DNA of 64,000 bases from Papaver somniferum (GCF_003573695.1 NC_039359.1:155488210-155552209), one strand, 5' to 3'. Shown: positions 47,829 to 61,555, numbered from the stretch's first letter. Notes: generated by a model from the letters alone, not told the origin. Translations and numbers: made by a program.

Positions 47829-50276
47829 TTTGGAGTTATTTAGTGTTATTATTAGAGGTTAAAAGTATAATATTAGAAGAAAATCTCCACCAAAAAAGAG
47901 ATGGGCGGCAAAGAGAAATGGGGTACAATGAATATATAATTTTTTTGTGTCTGGTACTTTAGTTTGTGAGATTATTTTTTTTTATGTTTTTGAGTCATTT
48001 TGTGTACTTTAAATCTTTGAAAGTAAATTGATTGATAAGAATGAGATATTATCATATGCTGCTTTGTATTCTATGATGATGTAAAAGTAGAGGAGCTGAG
48101 GAAGAGGAGGAACAAAACTCACTCAATTAATTAAGTTCTTCTTTCCATCCAGCAATGAGTAATCTTTAATTAAGTTTATTTGATCATCAAAATATATCTC
48201 TACTTTTCACAAGTAGCTTTTTGACTTAAATGTTGGTCGGGTTACTTTGAAGAAGACCAATATCTCCACGAGGAGAGGATTAGTTCTATGGCAATCTTAC
48301 TTTCTTGGAAAAGGCCAGGAACGTAAACTACTGACTTTAAATATGAGAATCAGTCATCAACTATCTAACTCGTTATTTCTATTTAGTTAGCCAAGCTTCT
48401 GCTATATCTATGGAGAAAAATCTCTTGAAATCCCTTGGACTCCAGTTTTTAGTTTTCAATCCTTTGATTTAGCCATTGTATTTTGGACTCCAGTTTTTAG
48501 TTTTCAATCCTGAAATTCAGCCATGGTATTTCCCACGTGATTTCCCACCATCAATCTATAATTATTGATATATATATACAGAGGTGGATATGGTTTGTCT
48601 GATCAAAAAAAAAATACGTACAAACCTTTTGGATCTGTTGTAAGGGTGGTGTAAGTAGGACCGAAGAAGATGAAAGATCCCTATCCTCATTCCTCACACG
48701 TTGAGAAGACAAACAATTTGTAGTTGTACATGACAACCATGTAGCTAGCTAGGCAGTCCCCTTACTACAACCCTTCTTCTCCTTTTTCCCTACACGGGGT
48801 AAAATCAAATCTTGTCTATATAACAAGTTTGAATATCAGAGACAGAAAATGACTTCACAGCAAACACCTCCCCTTACTGAAAACCTTCTTCATTTCATTA
48901 TCAAGAAGTGGTCCTATAGACTACTAGTATCTAATCCTAAAGCTAATTTTATTGGATTCGTATCCAATAACAAACCTATAGAGATCTTGTTTCATATTCT
49001 CACTATATTCTCCAAGTCAAAAAGTATTTACTAAGTGACTGCATAGTAGCTAAAGCCTTAAAACTTAATAAAACTTGCACGGATTGAAGGCTAAGACCCA
49101 GAATCTATGCAAGGAAACAGGTCCCGCGCGAAGGCATACCATGCATTATAAACCCTGCAATCATACGGGGATTTGAGGTAACCCCCGTGTAATCTGGTAA
49201 CATTGTTCTGTAACAGCCTTGTATATATCTTCTGAGACTCAATATAGAGATGAATGGATCTATCTTCTGAGACTCAATATAGAGATGAATGGATCTTCAG
49301 GACATGTCCAACAATAGAGTATGTCCAAAATATCTTCACAGGAACTTTTCGTATTGAATCACCCATAAAACAAGCACATGAACAAATTGCAGAGGTATCA
49401 TCATAGGGACACAAGAATCTTAAATCTACTATTGTTGTTGTTTGCTTTACTGTTTGGGAAATTGATAGGTCAATTCTGAGTAGCTGTTGTTTCACAGCAA
49501 GTAAAACTCCATTACTGTATGTAGTCTCTTTGGCAGTAAAAGAACCTCCAGAAAAAACTAAGAGTGACCCACTGTCTGTCTTCTTTCTCTATCTCTTGTC
49601 CATTTCAATCACACTTTGATGATTTCAGCTAATTACAAATATATTTTATGGACCCATTTCATTTTTTCTTGATTCACCAAATTCTCATGAAAAACAATCC
49701 AAGATCTCCCTGGCACTATTATTGATCCCTCGTCACATTAAATCCACTCATTGTGTAATTCATTATGGAGACCAGATTAATTGCGAAATCTCCGTGTACT
49801 AATTTCTTGTGCAGTATGAGGCTGCACGGTATTCGTCATTAATTATAACAATGTCAACGGATCCTACCTCTAAAACTAAATCCTAGCGAAGATCTTTCGA
49901 ACTTTCAACATGTTTTCATTAATGATGCAAGGCTTAATCATGACATGGTTCTTTAATCATTATGCGATAGAGGTAAAACGTCAACACGGAAGGTGGGTGA
50001 TGTCTTACCTAAATATATTCTTCATAATTTCATTTATAATGATGATCAAGTGCAAGACATTTGGCTCATTTAATTTCCTAATCAACTCAATCAATGGTAG
50101 ACATTCCTTTGCTAATTGATTGAACAAATGATGAGAAAAGGAATGATAGAGCATAAATCATGTTAGAAGGAAGCTAGCTTATCAATCTACATTTGTTTAT
50201 AGAGAGAAGTTAAAAGAAAAAAATATAGGTTGATCAAGTGGCAGATATGTGAGAAGCCGAATACCGAGTAGAAATA
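47829..50276. other. Intergenic, with two short tandem duplications
   Basis: TTGGACTCCAGTTTTTAGTT starts 48-bp copies at 48435 and 48483. TATCTTCTGAGACTCAATAT starts exact 35-bp copies at 49226 and 49261; this second sequence resembles an LTR or transcript end of a retrotransposon. A 61-codon frame at 48849 (MTSQQTPPLTENLLHF) has a TATATAA 30-40 bp upstream and may be the start of a decayed retroelement gag. Nothing else is recognised. Confidence 0.4.
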
Positions 50277-50380
50277 CTACCTCCATTTTTAAAAAAGAGA
50301 TACTACCACTTTTTCATATTAGCCTACACGTCGGTTAAATTGAAAAGATCACACTAACTCTTTTCTAGAAACGAAGGGAG
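50277..50380. mobile_element. Stowaway-like MITE
   Basis: A 104-bp element starts CTACCTCCATTTTTAAAAAA and ends CTAGAAACGAAGGGAG, with TA on each side (50275-50276, 50381-50382). Ends of the CTCCCTCCGTTTC type with a TA duplication are typical of Tc1/mariner-related Stowaway MITEs. Confidence 0.65.
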
Positions 50381-50825
50381 TACAGACTACAAACTAAGTT
50401 GCATTTGCATTAGAATTTTGTGTGTGCATTTGTCTGTTTAATGAAATTGGTCCGTGATCAAGGAAAAGCAAAACAGAAAAGGAGGGGGCAAAGACCTAAC
50501 CTTCTTTGCCCTATCCATGACTAAAGGATGATCTCTAAGCTATTCAGTGGCACTATTGATCTCAAACTATCATATACTACTTAGTTCACTACAATTACCG
50601 TTTGTCTTAATCATAAAGGAAGCAGTACACCCTTTTTTTCCCTTTAAAGTTTGATATCATCCTCAAGGGAAAACAGAAGCACCCCAATGACCCCATTATG
50701 TTGTCTTGAGAATTAGATTTTGAAAGTAAAAGTTCAATCAGTTTTATTGTGGACCTTTGCTTTATTGCTATTAGTAATCTTATCTTACATTTCCCGTTAA
50801 GATTTATTAGGGTTAATAAAACATG
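50381..50825. other. Spacer between the two MITEs, nothing recognised
   Basis: AT-rich sequence with short frames only. Confidence 0.4.
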
Positions 50826-50938
50826 GCTACTAATAGGAGTACCAATTTGCTTGGGGGTGTACCAATCTAAAGGTGTTAGGTGTTTTGTCTTATATGGGTA
50901 TCAATACACCCCTAAGCAAATTGGTGTCCCCTATTAGC
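50826..50938. mobile_element. Foldback MITE
   Basis: Arms of about 35 bp, GCTACTAATAGGAGTACCAA… at 50826 and its complement ending …TGTCCCCTATTAGC at 50938, pair with a few mismatches around a central 40-bp loop. Almost the whole element is one hairpin. Confidence 0.65.
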
Positions 50939-52009
50939 AATGTTGTAAAAAACAAAAGGAGTATAAATTGAATGATTGGACTATGTTATCTCCAAAACAG
51001 AAAAGATAAAAGAAAAAGTTCACTCAACATTACTTTCACAAAAGACCATTTGATACAACAACAAAATATTCACATAAAAATAAAGATGCCCAATAGCATG
51101 TTAGGAAATCCTTGTAGAGATCTAGTAGTGGTCACTTCATAGACTAGTAGGTATCTGGTTCTTTCCCTGCCATTCTACCATTTTCCTTACAATTTCACCT
51201 CAACTAATGTCTCATTTCTCAAGACAGTGACCAGAATTCTAATAATTCACAAGAGATATCAGCTTTAGTAGATTTTGTCCTAAAAAAGTTTCCAATGTAT
51301 CAGTCTAGCCATGTTAAACTAGCAGCAGTAGGGAAATAAAACTATTTGCTTTAATTCTCCAAAGGCTCAATCAGCTGAGACACAAATGGTCAAATTTCAG
51401 TTTTCACTGCAGCTGTAAGAGATCATGGGTACAGGTCAAAAATAGTCACAACTGTAAAAAGGAAAGAAAGAAGATTGTGGACAAGAAGGGTTTTGTCATA
51501 CTTCATATGTACTGGATGGATACTTACCATGCAGTATCTGACACCACATCAGCAGGGAGGGTAAAAGTTAAGAACTTAACTTCAAACAAAAGACTGAATA
51601 AAAAGAAAAAGTAAACATGGGTTTTCACTTTTCACCATGATATCTCAAGTCAATGAACTGACATATCAGAACCAAAGTAAGACAACATTTCTCCACTAAA
51701 TTGGTACATTTCCTAAAAATCTGATAATTGAGGAGCATACAAGTATTTTTACTGTCCAGTGTCCATGCATTTCAAGAGATTGAAAGAAACATTGTCTTCT
51801 TCTCTTTTTTCTAAGGAGAATTAAGATCATGGAAGTTATGGCAGGATCACCTAAGCTATGAGGTGAAATGTGAAAAAAGAAAAAAAAGAAAGAAAAGGAT
51901 GGCATAAGACATGTAATGAGCAAAACCAAAAAAATCCTGCACCCAATCAAAATTTCGGGTGAGGGATGTACATACTGCTCAGGGGTGTGTAACGACTTAT
52001 CCTCGTGCG
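50939..52009. other. 3' flank of the minus-strand membrane protein gene
   Basis: No gene recognised. It should contain the 3' UTR and poly(A) site of the gene to the right; a T/C-rich stretch at about 51780-51800 and a CTTTTTT-rich stretch at 51870-51890 (minus strand) are the only notable features. Confidence 0.35.
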
Positions 52010-55000
52010 CTAACTCGTGGAGGATTTCAGTTTTCTGTTTCTTTGCCTGAAAAGTGGAAAACTAAAGTTATAGTAAAGTTTAAGGTAGACAAGGAAATAT
52101 GATGATTGTTTTATAGTGGAAAACCTACCAAAAACTATCCTTCTTTTCTTGTTCCAAAAACTCCTCAAATGAGATGTCGAAAAATTTAGAGTCTGTAGTA
52201 TTATCTTCTAATTGGCCTGAACGTGCATCTGATTCCATACGTGCACCAACTTCAAGCATCTTCAATGATAAGGACAAACTTTAATCAGAATCTGATAACA
52301 ACATATTGTTCTGATAATCATGTTAATTCGAAATCTATGGGTGTTAAATCTTGCAACCACCTACCCATGTTTATAATGAACAGAGATAAATACTAATCCC
52401 TACTTATTGTTAATTTGGCACCATTCACAACATCAAAAGTAGTTTCCTTAATTCGTTGTCATTAACATATGACTCAGAGTCACGAGATACGTGTATCTAC
52501 AAAAAGTCATGTTCTCCAGTTGGTCAGTGATGCCAGCTCAAGGGAGCTGCCTAAATTACTAAAACATTGGAATGTGTGTCAACATAAGAGGGCCCAGAAT
52601 GAATTGATGGGTGAAACTGTGTGAAACTTCACTATATCAACTGAATTATGGCCCACGCTCATTTGAATTGTCAACTTACTTAAAGAGAAAACAGCTTGAG
52701 AAATCCCGAGAAAACTGGAAGCCTTGATCAGTTTCTTTCGCCATTATGTATTTTCAGCAGTAGTAAGTTCTAATAAGGATACTGGAATAATACCTTTTTG
52801 TACGCTGGTGAAAGCTTGAGTTGGTCTTGGATCCTATTGTAAACAACAGCATCTTCGTCTAACCTTTTTTGCTCTGCCTCTAATTTGTATATCTGCAGGA
52901 AGAGTGAGAAACAAATATATCAATACCCACTTTTAAAGGAGAGACAGATTTCATCTGTTTTTCTGGAGCTACCAGCTTAATTTAGGACTATCACAAACCT
53001 GTTGTGAGATGCGATCAAATGAAGACCTGTCTGCCTTGTAAAGTAGAGCCTTTGTTATTGTATATTTACGTTGAAGGATCTCTGATCTGTAGATGCATAA
53101 AAACAAAGAAAGAAACTAAATTGAGACTATAAATGGCAGAGTAATCAGTAAGAGATAAAGATGCATGTTATCTACTTAGAACAAAGATAGGGCTCATACT
53201 TGTGTTGTAAATCATTCCTCGCCTCGACTAAGCATTTTGCAAACTGACCAACCTGCATTACCAGTGTTGGTTAGTTTAGGTTCCAAGTAATGCTTCAGTT
53301 CAGTTGGAAGTTAAAATGATGACCCACTTTGAGAAGAAATGTATTGGTTATACGTTGTTCTGTTTCTCAAGAACCAGTCAGCTAAAAAATGATTGATGCA
53401 ACAAGGTAATTCAAATCAAATCAAGCAGATGTGTTCTTAGCCTGTTAATATAGTGATAGAAATTATTAGGATTCACTAGAAGCAAATTTAATAACTAGAG
53501 CACACATCTTCCAACAGAGAGGAAATAAGCCTGTGATAGAAATTATTAGGATTCACTAGAAGCAAATTTGCAGTTTTAATAACTAGAGCACACATCTTCC
53601 AACAGAGAGGAAATAAGCCTATGATACAATTACAGTCAGAAGCAATGTCTAGATAAGCAATTATGACCGCATGATTTTGGAGTGTGTCAAAATGACAATT
53701 TCAGTGTGCATCTTAATAAGGATAAATGGAGATACAAATTCGATGATCCTACAAAATCATGAATGTCCTAGACGATGCCTTCTGCCATCAATTTCTTGGG
53801 TTTATTTATCACTTTTAGAAATCCTCTACGAGGAAATAGAGTCAACGGACACTATTCTGTAGTCTGATCAAAAACATACACTTTTCTGTAGCCAATAGGA
53901 GTGCAGAGGCATCATGTCCAGAGGTTGGCGCCTCTTAGCAGCTGAACATTCTTGAGGCAATGCGAGGTGTGTCTAGAAGCTTGCCTACAGGCACCCCTGA
54001 GGAAACTGGGGTGCAAATAATATGACACAAAGGGTAAAAATTGCCTTATTGTGGACTGTGTTGCTTGTTTGTTTGGTATTAGACCATTTAGCTTGAGTGT
54101 TATTTTCTGATAAAATTTCATTCTAGCTCAAATAGGTTTCATATACAAATGCAAGAAAAATTCAGGGAAATCTCCACTATATCCATGAGCAAGACCCTGT
54201 TTTTTATCATCAATGAAAACTAAGGATGCAAGAACCTTGTGACTACCATATGGTTTCTGATATATAAACCACAGGGAAAGTCTGAAAGTAAAACAGATAT
54301 TTTCAGAAGACAGAACCTAACTCCCATGGGTAACTTGCTCCCAGGATGCACTAATAAATGAAGGAAAAACACAAATAGTGTACATGTGAGATAGTCTACT
54401 GTATAAAGATGATCAGGTCAACCATATGACTTTTACTAGGTATTTTTACTACAAAGCAAAACTGATTTATTTTTTTCACAGACAACCTCAAATCCAGAAA
54501 AAACGAGGAATAAGGCCACAGAAGCTCATAAGCAAAGCAACTAAATCAAAATGTCACCATTCCTACTATAAATAGATGCACTAGAGCCAAGAATTGAAGA
54601 ACACAAAAAGTCATTCACAAAAGCAGTCAAATAGTTCACAATTGTAACGAACCCACAGAATTGCTATAGGGATCAAACATTCTTCGAACTTAATTTTGAG
54701 AAAGGGCCTAAAACATACCAGCAAGTAAGCATTTTATTGAGAAATCTAAGAAGCAACTATGATACATTAAGCAATCTAAGGAACATTTGTCCTCTAATGG
54801 ACGTGAAAATGAGTACTTGACTAGTCACTGGCCACGAACATGGTCTGTTTGGGAAAATAATAATACGCTTATTAGAAGCCATTTTGCATTTCCTTACATG
54901 TTCAGCCAAGATTTTAAGACACCTTTGACAGATACACAGGATTGCATAACATGCTAGAACAGAAAATGTGATGACGAGAAAGAAGAAGTGTCTTAAGGGA

Positions 55001-56903
55001 AAGTCCTATGATGCATGCAATCAAACCCCTCTAGCATATGAAGTGGTTGTTAGGAAAACATACAAAGGCAGTCCATGATTCTTGTCAGAAGAACCACTAA
55101 CTTAAGCAGTATATAATTCCTAAGCAGACATAAAGCCCCGAAAATGCTAGCTATCCCCAACCATGTCCTCCACCCATTTCCACCATGAGGTGTCATGGAG
55201 ACAGTGGTTTAATGCCACACGAAAGGGCCCCCCTGCTAATCTCAATCCAAGGGATCAAGGGGCTAAAATTTGATACCTCATGGGGGAAATGGGTGGGGGA
55301 AATCTGCGGGGGAAGTGTAGCACTGTCGCATAAATCCCAGGCCTCCACTGTCATTAGATATATGGACAGAAAATCAGCTCAAACAATGGATCTTCCTCCA
55401 CTGCATAATATAAGATGTCCCACTCATCCTAATAATGCTCTCAAGAATAAATGCCAGGGAGACTTGGGTAAAAGGACACCTAATTTATCACAGGCTAGAG
55501 AGAATGCCATAGATAAGTGTATCTTATGCACCCATGCACATTTGAGAAGAAATAGCTCAACAACATTGTCCCTTAAAGGACAGCAGCATTAATTTGTAGA
55601 CGGTTAAAGGTGAATAACCAACACCAAGGGCAAACATATCTACCAACGACAAAAATCTGCATCTTCTTTAATACCAAAGATCTAATTCCTACACATCATT
55701 TCAGACAAGAACAGAAAACAACATCATAATTCCCAATACCAAACACCTTATACATGCTTAACTTCTCGATCAAACTCAACAAACTTCAAACCAGACCAGA
55801 TTAGCTTTCAAGATAAAATCCTTTTTGTATGTAAAAGATTCTAATGTTCTCTGGAAGAATAACATGGTGCTATTTTAAGCCCAAAGCATATGGCAACTTC
55901 GAACATTGGAACTTTTGAAAGGAGGATCAGATGCTTTAGGTTTTAGGATTTTGTTTTGGGAGGCATTACAAAGTAGAAACTCAGTTAATGTATTAGACAG
56001 CTTCAATGAAAACAATCCCTAAGTTCTTGTACACAATTAGTGACTTGGTTTCACATAATCAACCCCAAGAAAGAAAGAGATCAACATAAATATCAATGCA
56101 ATGAAAAGAAGTAAATTTGTGGGTATTCTTCTAATCTAACAATAATAACCAACTGTTCAAAATAAATTTATAATTGAAAATGAAATGTCAAGTGAAGTGA
56201 GTACCTGAGCTAATGTCAAGGATTTTGAATCATGAGACTTCACAAGCTGATCATACTGTTGTTTGATTTTTCTCTGTGTTATACTAGATGAAGATGTGAA
56301 TGGATATAAAGAATCCAACCCATTCTTTTCCTGAACAAAGACTGGCAAATAGCTTTGCTTATCAAAATCTTCCTTGTTCTCCTTTTTCTTCTTAACTCTT
56401 TTCTTCTTTTTCTTACCTTTCTCTACTAAATCTCCTCCATCAGTCTTCTCACAATCATCTCCTCTAACTAAACCCCTCTCATTATCCAAATCAGACCCTT
56501 TAGAAACCAAGTTATCATTAATAACATCCCCCTTAGACTGTGCTGATGAAAATGAAAAAACCAATGAAACCTTTTTTGTCTTTAAAGGATTTTTTGAGTT
56601 AGTAATATTTACAAACAGTGAATGTGCATTCTGGGGTTTTTGAGTTTTATCAAAATCTAATGAATCAAGAGCTGAAACTGAGCTCTGGGTTGACTCTTTT
56701 ACCACAACATTTCTTGATTTCAGCTTTCTATGAACAAAAATGAGCAGTAAATAACACAGTAATATAAAGAGCATTACACAGAAGTATAGAACAAATGGGA
56801 ACATGGGTTCATCTAGAAATTGATAACTTGACGTTGTTGTTGATGGTTGATCAGTGAGGAAGAAAACTGTAACAATGTCTGGGTTTCCATTAAATTGCTC
56901 CAT
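52010..56903 (-). CDS. Membrane-anchored coiled-coil protein of unknown function, six exons
   Basis: Exons on the minus strand: 56903-56205, 53252-53200, 53086-52999, 52892-52794, 52259-52129, 52046-52010. All introns have GT-AG ends and phases fit, giving 368 residues. One transmembrane segment is at about residues 33-57 (FPFVLYFCVMLFILLCYLLL). The middle is polar with a lysine-rich K/R block (about 163-178). Residues 210-330 are helical/coiled coil and carry KCLVEARNDLQHK, RKYTITKALLYKADRSS and KLSPAYKKMLEVGA, which are well-formed and look conserved. I do not recognise a named family. If the last intron is retained, translation stops two codons later (357 residues). The large first intron (2.95 kb) holds a tandem duplication and no gene. 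Confidence 0.7.
53453..53622. repeat. Tandem duplication in intron 1 of the membrane protein gene
   Basis: GTGATAGAAATTATTAGGAT starts copies at 53453 and 53533 (80 and 90 bp). They are almost identical; the second has ten extra bases (GCAGTTTTAA region). It is a recent local duplication. Confidence 0.85.
53623..56204. other. Remainder of intron 1
   Basis: No transposon ends or coding domain recognised. A 135-codon frame at 55185-55592 on the opposite strand is P/S/H-rich and shows no family features. Confidence 0.4.
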
Positions 56904-57487
56904 TCGAGTAAAGAAAGACAGGAAAGGAAAGAAACTTCTGTAAATTCAGTTTTGTTGTTTTGACTCTTCTATGAGAAAAACCAGTGAACAGAAAAAAGTG
57001 TTTCTTTTTTTATTAATATCCTTTTCTTTACTCAATGAAAGATCTAACTTTTAAGAAGAATTTAGTTTTTTAGATTTTTTGTGGTCCCAGATTTCACATT
57101 GCTTGAAATGGGTTCTTAAATTGTACATCATAGGATTAGATATTTAGGTTAGTTGGTTAATCCAAGCCATCAATTGCTTGAAGTATATTATTATCAATGG
57201 ACTTCAAATATAAGAGTCAGTTCATAAACCAGGTAAAAGAAAACTCATGCATAAGCAATGAGTAAGACGAAGACCCAATACATGACTGCAGGTGAAGAAA
57301 AGGCCGCAGACAAGCCATTACAGACAAATACCAAACCTACATATACTTAAATGCTTAGACACAAAGAACTGCAGTCACGATGTAAGAGAAACAAGAGACC
57401 TGCACGCAGAAACATGTCAAAAGACTAGGAAAAGTTCAGTTCCATGGAGCTGCAGACACAAAGACACGGATAGAGACATACCTAGAA
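56904..57487. other. Promoter side of the membrane protein gene and spacer to the LINE
   Basis: On the minus strand upstream of the ATG the sequence is C/T-rich; no clear TATA box. Towards 57487 it becomes the 3' flank of the LINE without a visible poly(A). Confidence 0.35.
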
Positions 57488-60400
57488 TTACGGGCGCATT
57501 AGAATATCCCAACTGCTCCATATCATATTTGAGTTCACGAAATTGAAAGTATCATTATCGAAATTGAAAGTATACTTTAGACGAGCTATTATGTGTGTTA
57601 CCAAAAGTTCGACTAAGTCTTTCCTTCCACAAAGCCAGCACACCGCGTAGTGAATAATACACCAAACTTGTTTACCTCTCCCATTAAGCACATTAGAATT
57701 CCAAGCATTGAAAATCTCAAGCGAAGTTCTTGGCATATGCCAGGATATCTTAAATGCCTTGATGAAGTAATTCCACATTTCAAAAGAAAAAGGGCAATGC
57801 ATAAGCATATGCTCGACTATCTCCCTTTCGTCATTGCAAAACAAACAAAGATCAGAATCAATATCCACACCTCTTTGACACAGCATCACTCTAGTAGGAA
57901 GCACATCATGAAAACCGCCCCATAGCATAAAGCTAACCTTATTAGGAATATTGGGTTTCCAAATGTATCTCTGAAATGGACATTGCTCCAAATCACCAAT
58001 CAAAGCATCATAGCACCTCTTAGTGCTGAATTCTCTTAGAATATTCGTTTGTCCTCCCCCTTCACAAGAACATGCATATAACCAACATCTCTTTTGAAAA
58101 GGTCTCATTCCAATTGTTTGTTGGCATTAAGAGATTTCTTGAAATTACATCTCCAACTGTTATCAACAATCATCTCTGCCACTGAAATGTTTTTGTCTTT
58201 GACATCCTTGTAAACTACCGGGAAAATGACTTTTAACGGCCCATGCCCAACCACTTATCACACCTAAATATGATGCCATGACTACAAATTGTTGAGAAAA
58301 TCTGAATTTATGGCACTACATTCACTACATTCTTCCACAAATTTCGACATTGTGGTTGGTCATCTGTTGCTGGCATTAGTGTTTCTTCCCTGACCTTGAA
58401 CTTCTGTTGAATGATTCTCCGTCATAAAACTTTTTTGTTTCTTGAATACCTCCAAACCCATTTAGCGATAAGTGCTTGATTAGTTTTTCTCAAACTTCTA
58501 ACACCTAGCCTACCGTTCTCTTTAGGGAGGATAATTCTGACCCAAGCAAACCTAAGCAAGTTTCCTTCTTCCATCAATTTCACCCCATAAAAAGTGTTAG
58601 AGCACTGCTCGGTCGAACTCGCAAGCATTGTTATCTCAAGCTTGTTTGTCAAGTTTAGTTTCCAAAACTATAAGTCTTGATTTCTAGTTTACTTATAGCT
58701 AAGTCTCGGACTAGGATAGAAAGTGTAGTTGAGCTTTAGACTCCACATCGTTCATCATGCAAAGACGAAGAACTACTCAAGGAACTGGTGGATCTTCATC
58801 GACTAAAAGGTATGTGGAGACTTGAACTTATTTATCACTCAAAAGTCTATCTACTCTATCTCCTATCTTGAGACAAAAGTCGTATTGCTATATAGACTTC
58901 GATTATACACATTTGTTATTTCGAGCCAAGTTTATCTCGCTTATCTATTTCTCGAAATATGTGTTGGTAAGTTTTCGCTTTGGCCAAGTTCATCTTTACA
59001 AGTACGAAAGTCATGTTGATTATTTCAATATCTTGAAAATCGCTTTGATGAAGAATAGTGTGTGAATAACCTCTATTTAACATCCTCTAAGAATGTTTCA
59101 ATGATTGAAATGAGAGTTTAGAATATATAACTTTGAAAGGATATAAACATTGTATGTGAACTCATACTTGTGTAAGTCCAAAATCCTTGAACCAAAGTAT
59201 GCGTACTTTGTTGCTCAAGATAACCGGAACTAAAGTACGCGCACTGCCGGAAGTTCACATCCCGTGAATTTCTGCTAGAGTTTGTGAACTGAAAATAAAC
59301 TCAACCCGGGTACTTAAGTATACGTACCGTTATGCATACTTGAGTAGGTTATTCTCTAAAAACGGTTTATTCGTGAACTAAGACATATATAAACTAAGGA
59401 GTGCATATTTGCAAACTGTGGCTATAATGTTCATGAATCGATTCGAGTGAATCAAAATCGTTTTTGCTTGGATTGTGTCTTATATACTTCTATGAGATCT
59501 AAGCAATTGAACAACTCTCTAACTAGTTCTTTTGAGTCATTTGAATTAGTTATGGTGAAGATGAATAAGGTTGATATGAAAGTACTCATATGGCTAACCA
59601 TTTGGTTAACTACTGTTGAACCAACTGGGTGTACACGTTTAGGTACGGTTACACAAACCTAAATGAACGTGCATTTTATTTGTGTATAACAAGCTAAGTT
59701 CGATCTAACGGTTGAAAGATATTAGCTTGAATCTAATCAGTTTTCATCTAACGGTGAATATTGAATGTTTGTTACCAAGGTAACTTAGATTGCAAATCCT
59801 GATTTGGAGACTATATAAAGGAGAACTCTAACAACTGGCAAAGTTAAACCCCACACCTATAAGCTAGAGTCGATTCTCCTTTAACCTTAGGTTTTTACCG
59901 AGACCCTGTAGGTTAACGACTTGAAGACTTCATTGGGATTGTGAAGCCAGAACCAACTATATTCTCTGTAGTTGCGTGATCTGATCTTGTTGTTTCTATC
60001 GTATTGAGTACAATTGTAAAATTGGATCGAGATTAATTTCTCTGATAGGCAAGATAGTAAAGTAGTCACAAACATCTTCGTCTCATCGTTTGTGATTCCA
60101 CAATATCTTGTTTTGCTAGTCGATTAGGATTATTGTGAGGTGATTGATATTTCTAGGCTGTTCTTCGGGAATATAAGTCTGTATATCAATTCGTTCATGA
60201 TCACCTTGATTTATCAAAAGACGGAACAAAACTTGTAGGTATTTCTGTGGGAGACAGATTTATCTATTCTTGTAGACTTTTCTGTGTGATACAGATTTGT
60301 TTATTAAAGTCTTCGACTTTGGGTCGTAGCAACTCTTAGTTGTGGGTGGGATCAGCTAAGGAAATCAAGTGCGTAGTATTCTTCTGGGATCGGAGACGCA

Positions 60401-61313
60401 AGGAGGGAAACCGTACCTTGGATCAGTGTGAGATTGATTAGGGTTCAACTACAGTCCAGACGGAAGTTAGCTTGTAATAGGCTAGTGTCTGTAGCGGCTT
60501 AATACAGTTTGTGTTCAATCTGGACTAGGTCCCGGGTTTTTTCTGCATTTGCGGTTTCCTCGTTAACAAAACTTCTGGTGTTCGTCTTATTAATTTTCCG
60601 CATTATCTTTTGTTACATAATTGAAATATCACAGGTTGTGCGTTGAATCGATCAATTGGGAAATCCGACCTTTGGTTGTTGATTGAAATTGATTGATCCT
60701 TGAACATTGTTCTCTGGTACCGTTAAAGTTAATTTCTCTTGTATTCAATTAGACTTGCAGATTTCTATTTGCTTGAGTAAGTATTGAATCGAGAAATTGA
60801 GATATAACTCCTTGATATACTTTTTATTAAGATTAAATCTGACTGTCTAGTTGATTCTCTTAAAAGTATATTGGAGTTAGTCCATACAGATCGCTAAGCG
60901 AATTATTGGGTGAGGTTATTGTACCCCCACTTTTTCAAAAAGTTTCTCATAATCCTTACATTCTCTTTTCCACACTAACAAGGAGATCGAAAAAAGGGAG
61001 ATAATAAACAGGTAAGCTAGTCAAGCAACTTTTAATAAGAAAATTATACATGCTTTATTTAAAGTTTTCTTCTTACAAGTCGCCAACCTTTGTTCCATTC
61101 TAACTAAAACATGCTCCCATACAGAAGAGCTTCTCCAATGCGCCCCAATGGGCATTCCCAGATAAGTAATAGGTAGTTTCTCAGTTTTGCATCCAAGTTC
61201 TTGAGCTAAAACTGCAATGACCTCATCAGCCCCCACACTAACCATGGTACTTTTCTCTAAATTCAATTTTAAACCAGTCAGAGTTTCAAAAACATACAAG
61301 ATAATAAGAAGTT
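57488..61313 (-). mobile_element. LINE remnant on the minus strand, split by a solo LTR
   Basis: The right part (61313-60943) encodes ETLTGLKLNLEKS and LPITYLGMPIGAHW, from the RT C-terminal region. The left part (58589-58422) continues with YGVKLMEEGNLLRFAWVRI and GRLGVRSLRKTNQALIAKW, and 58108-57488 carries the zf-RVT region (SFMLWGGFHDVLPTR, CLFCNDERE, HMLMHCPFSFEMW). Order and strand fit a single LINE interrupted at 58590-60942. The endonuclease and most of RT are absent and stops separate the frames. It is a pseudogene. Confidence 0.8.
58595..60937 (+). mobile_element. Solo LTR-C, 2343 bp, with AAAAG target duplication
   Basis: It begins TGTTAGAGCACTGCTCGGTC and ends CCCCCACTTTTTCA. AAAAG lies immediately on both sides (58590-58594, 60938-60942). 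No primer-binding site, PPT or coding region is present, so it is a solo LTR, the usual product of recombination between the LTRs of a full element. It gives the reference length for the other three copies here. Superfamily not determined. Confidence 0.85.
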
Positions 61314-61555
61314 TTCTCTCAACTTGTTATATTGTGAGTAGAATGCCTTTGATAGGATTCGGTAAAGTCATATATGAGTTAGGGAAATGTAGATAATCTT
61401 TATATACATACCTAAATTATGTGGGTGTTTGGATAAGGTGGTCATATCTCCTCCTAAACAAACTAAGATAAGACCCAAAATCCTCGCAAAATATAAGTTA
61501 TAGTGATGTCTTCAAGACACAATAATGGACCAAAAGGATACCGGATATTTTGAAA

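Noticed and set aside
49910..50119. 69-codon frame with a hydrophobic stretch
   Set aside because: No start context, no homology I recognise, AT-rich sequence; could be a decayed retroelement piece but that cannot be supported.
55185..55592. 135-codon plus-strand frame
   Set aside because: It lies in intron 1 of the minus-strand gene, has no domain, no promoter and no neighbours that support it.
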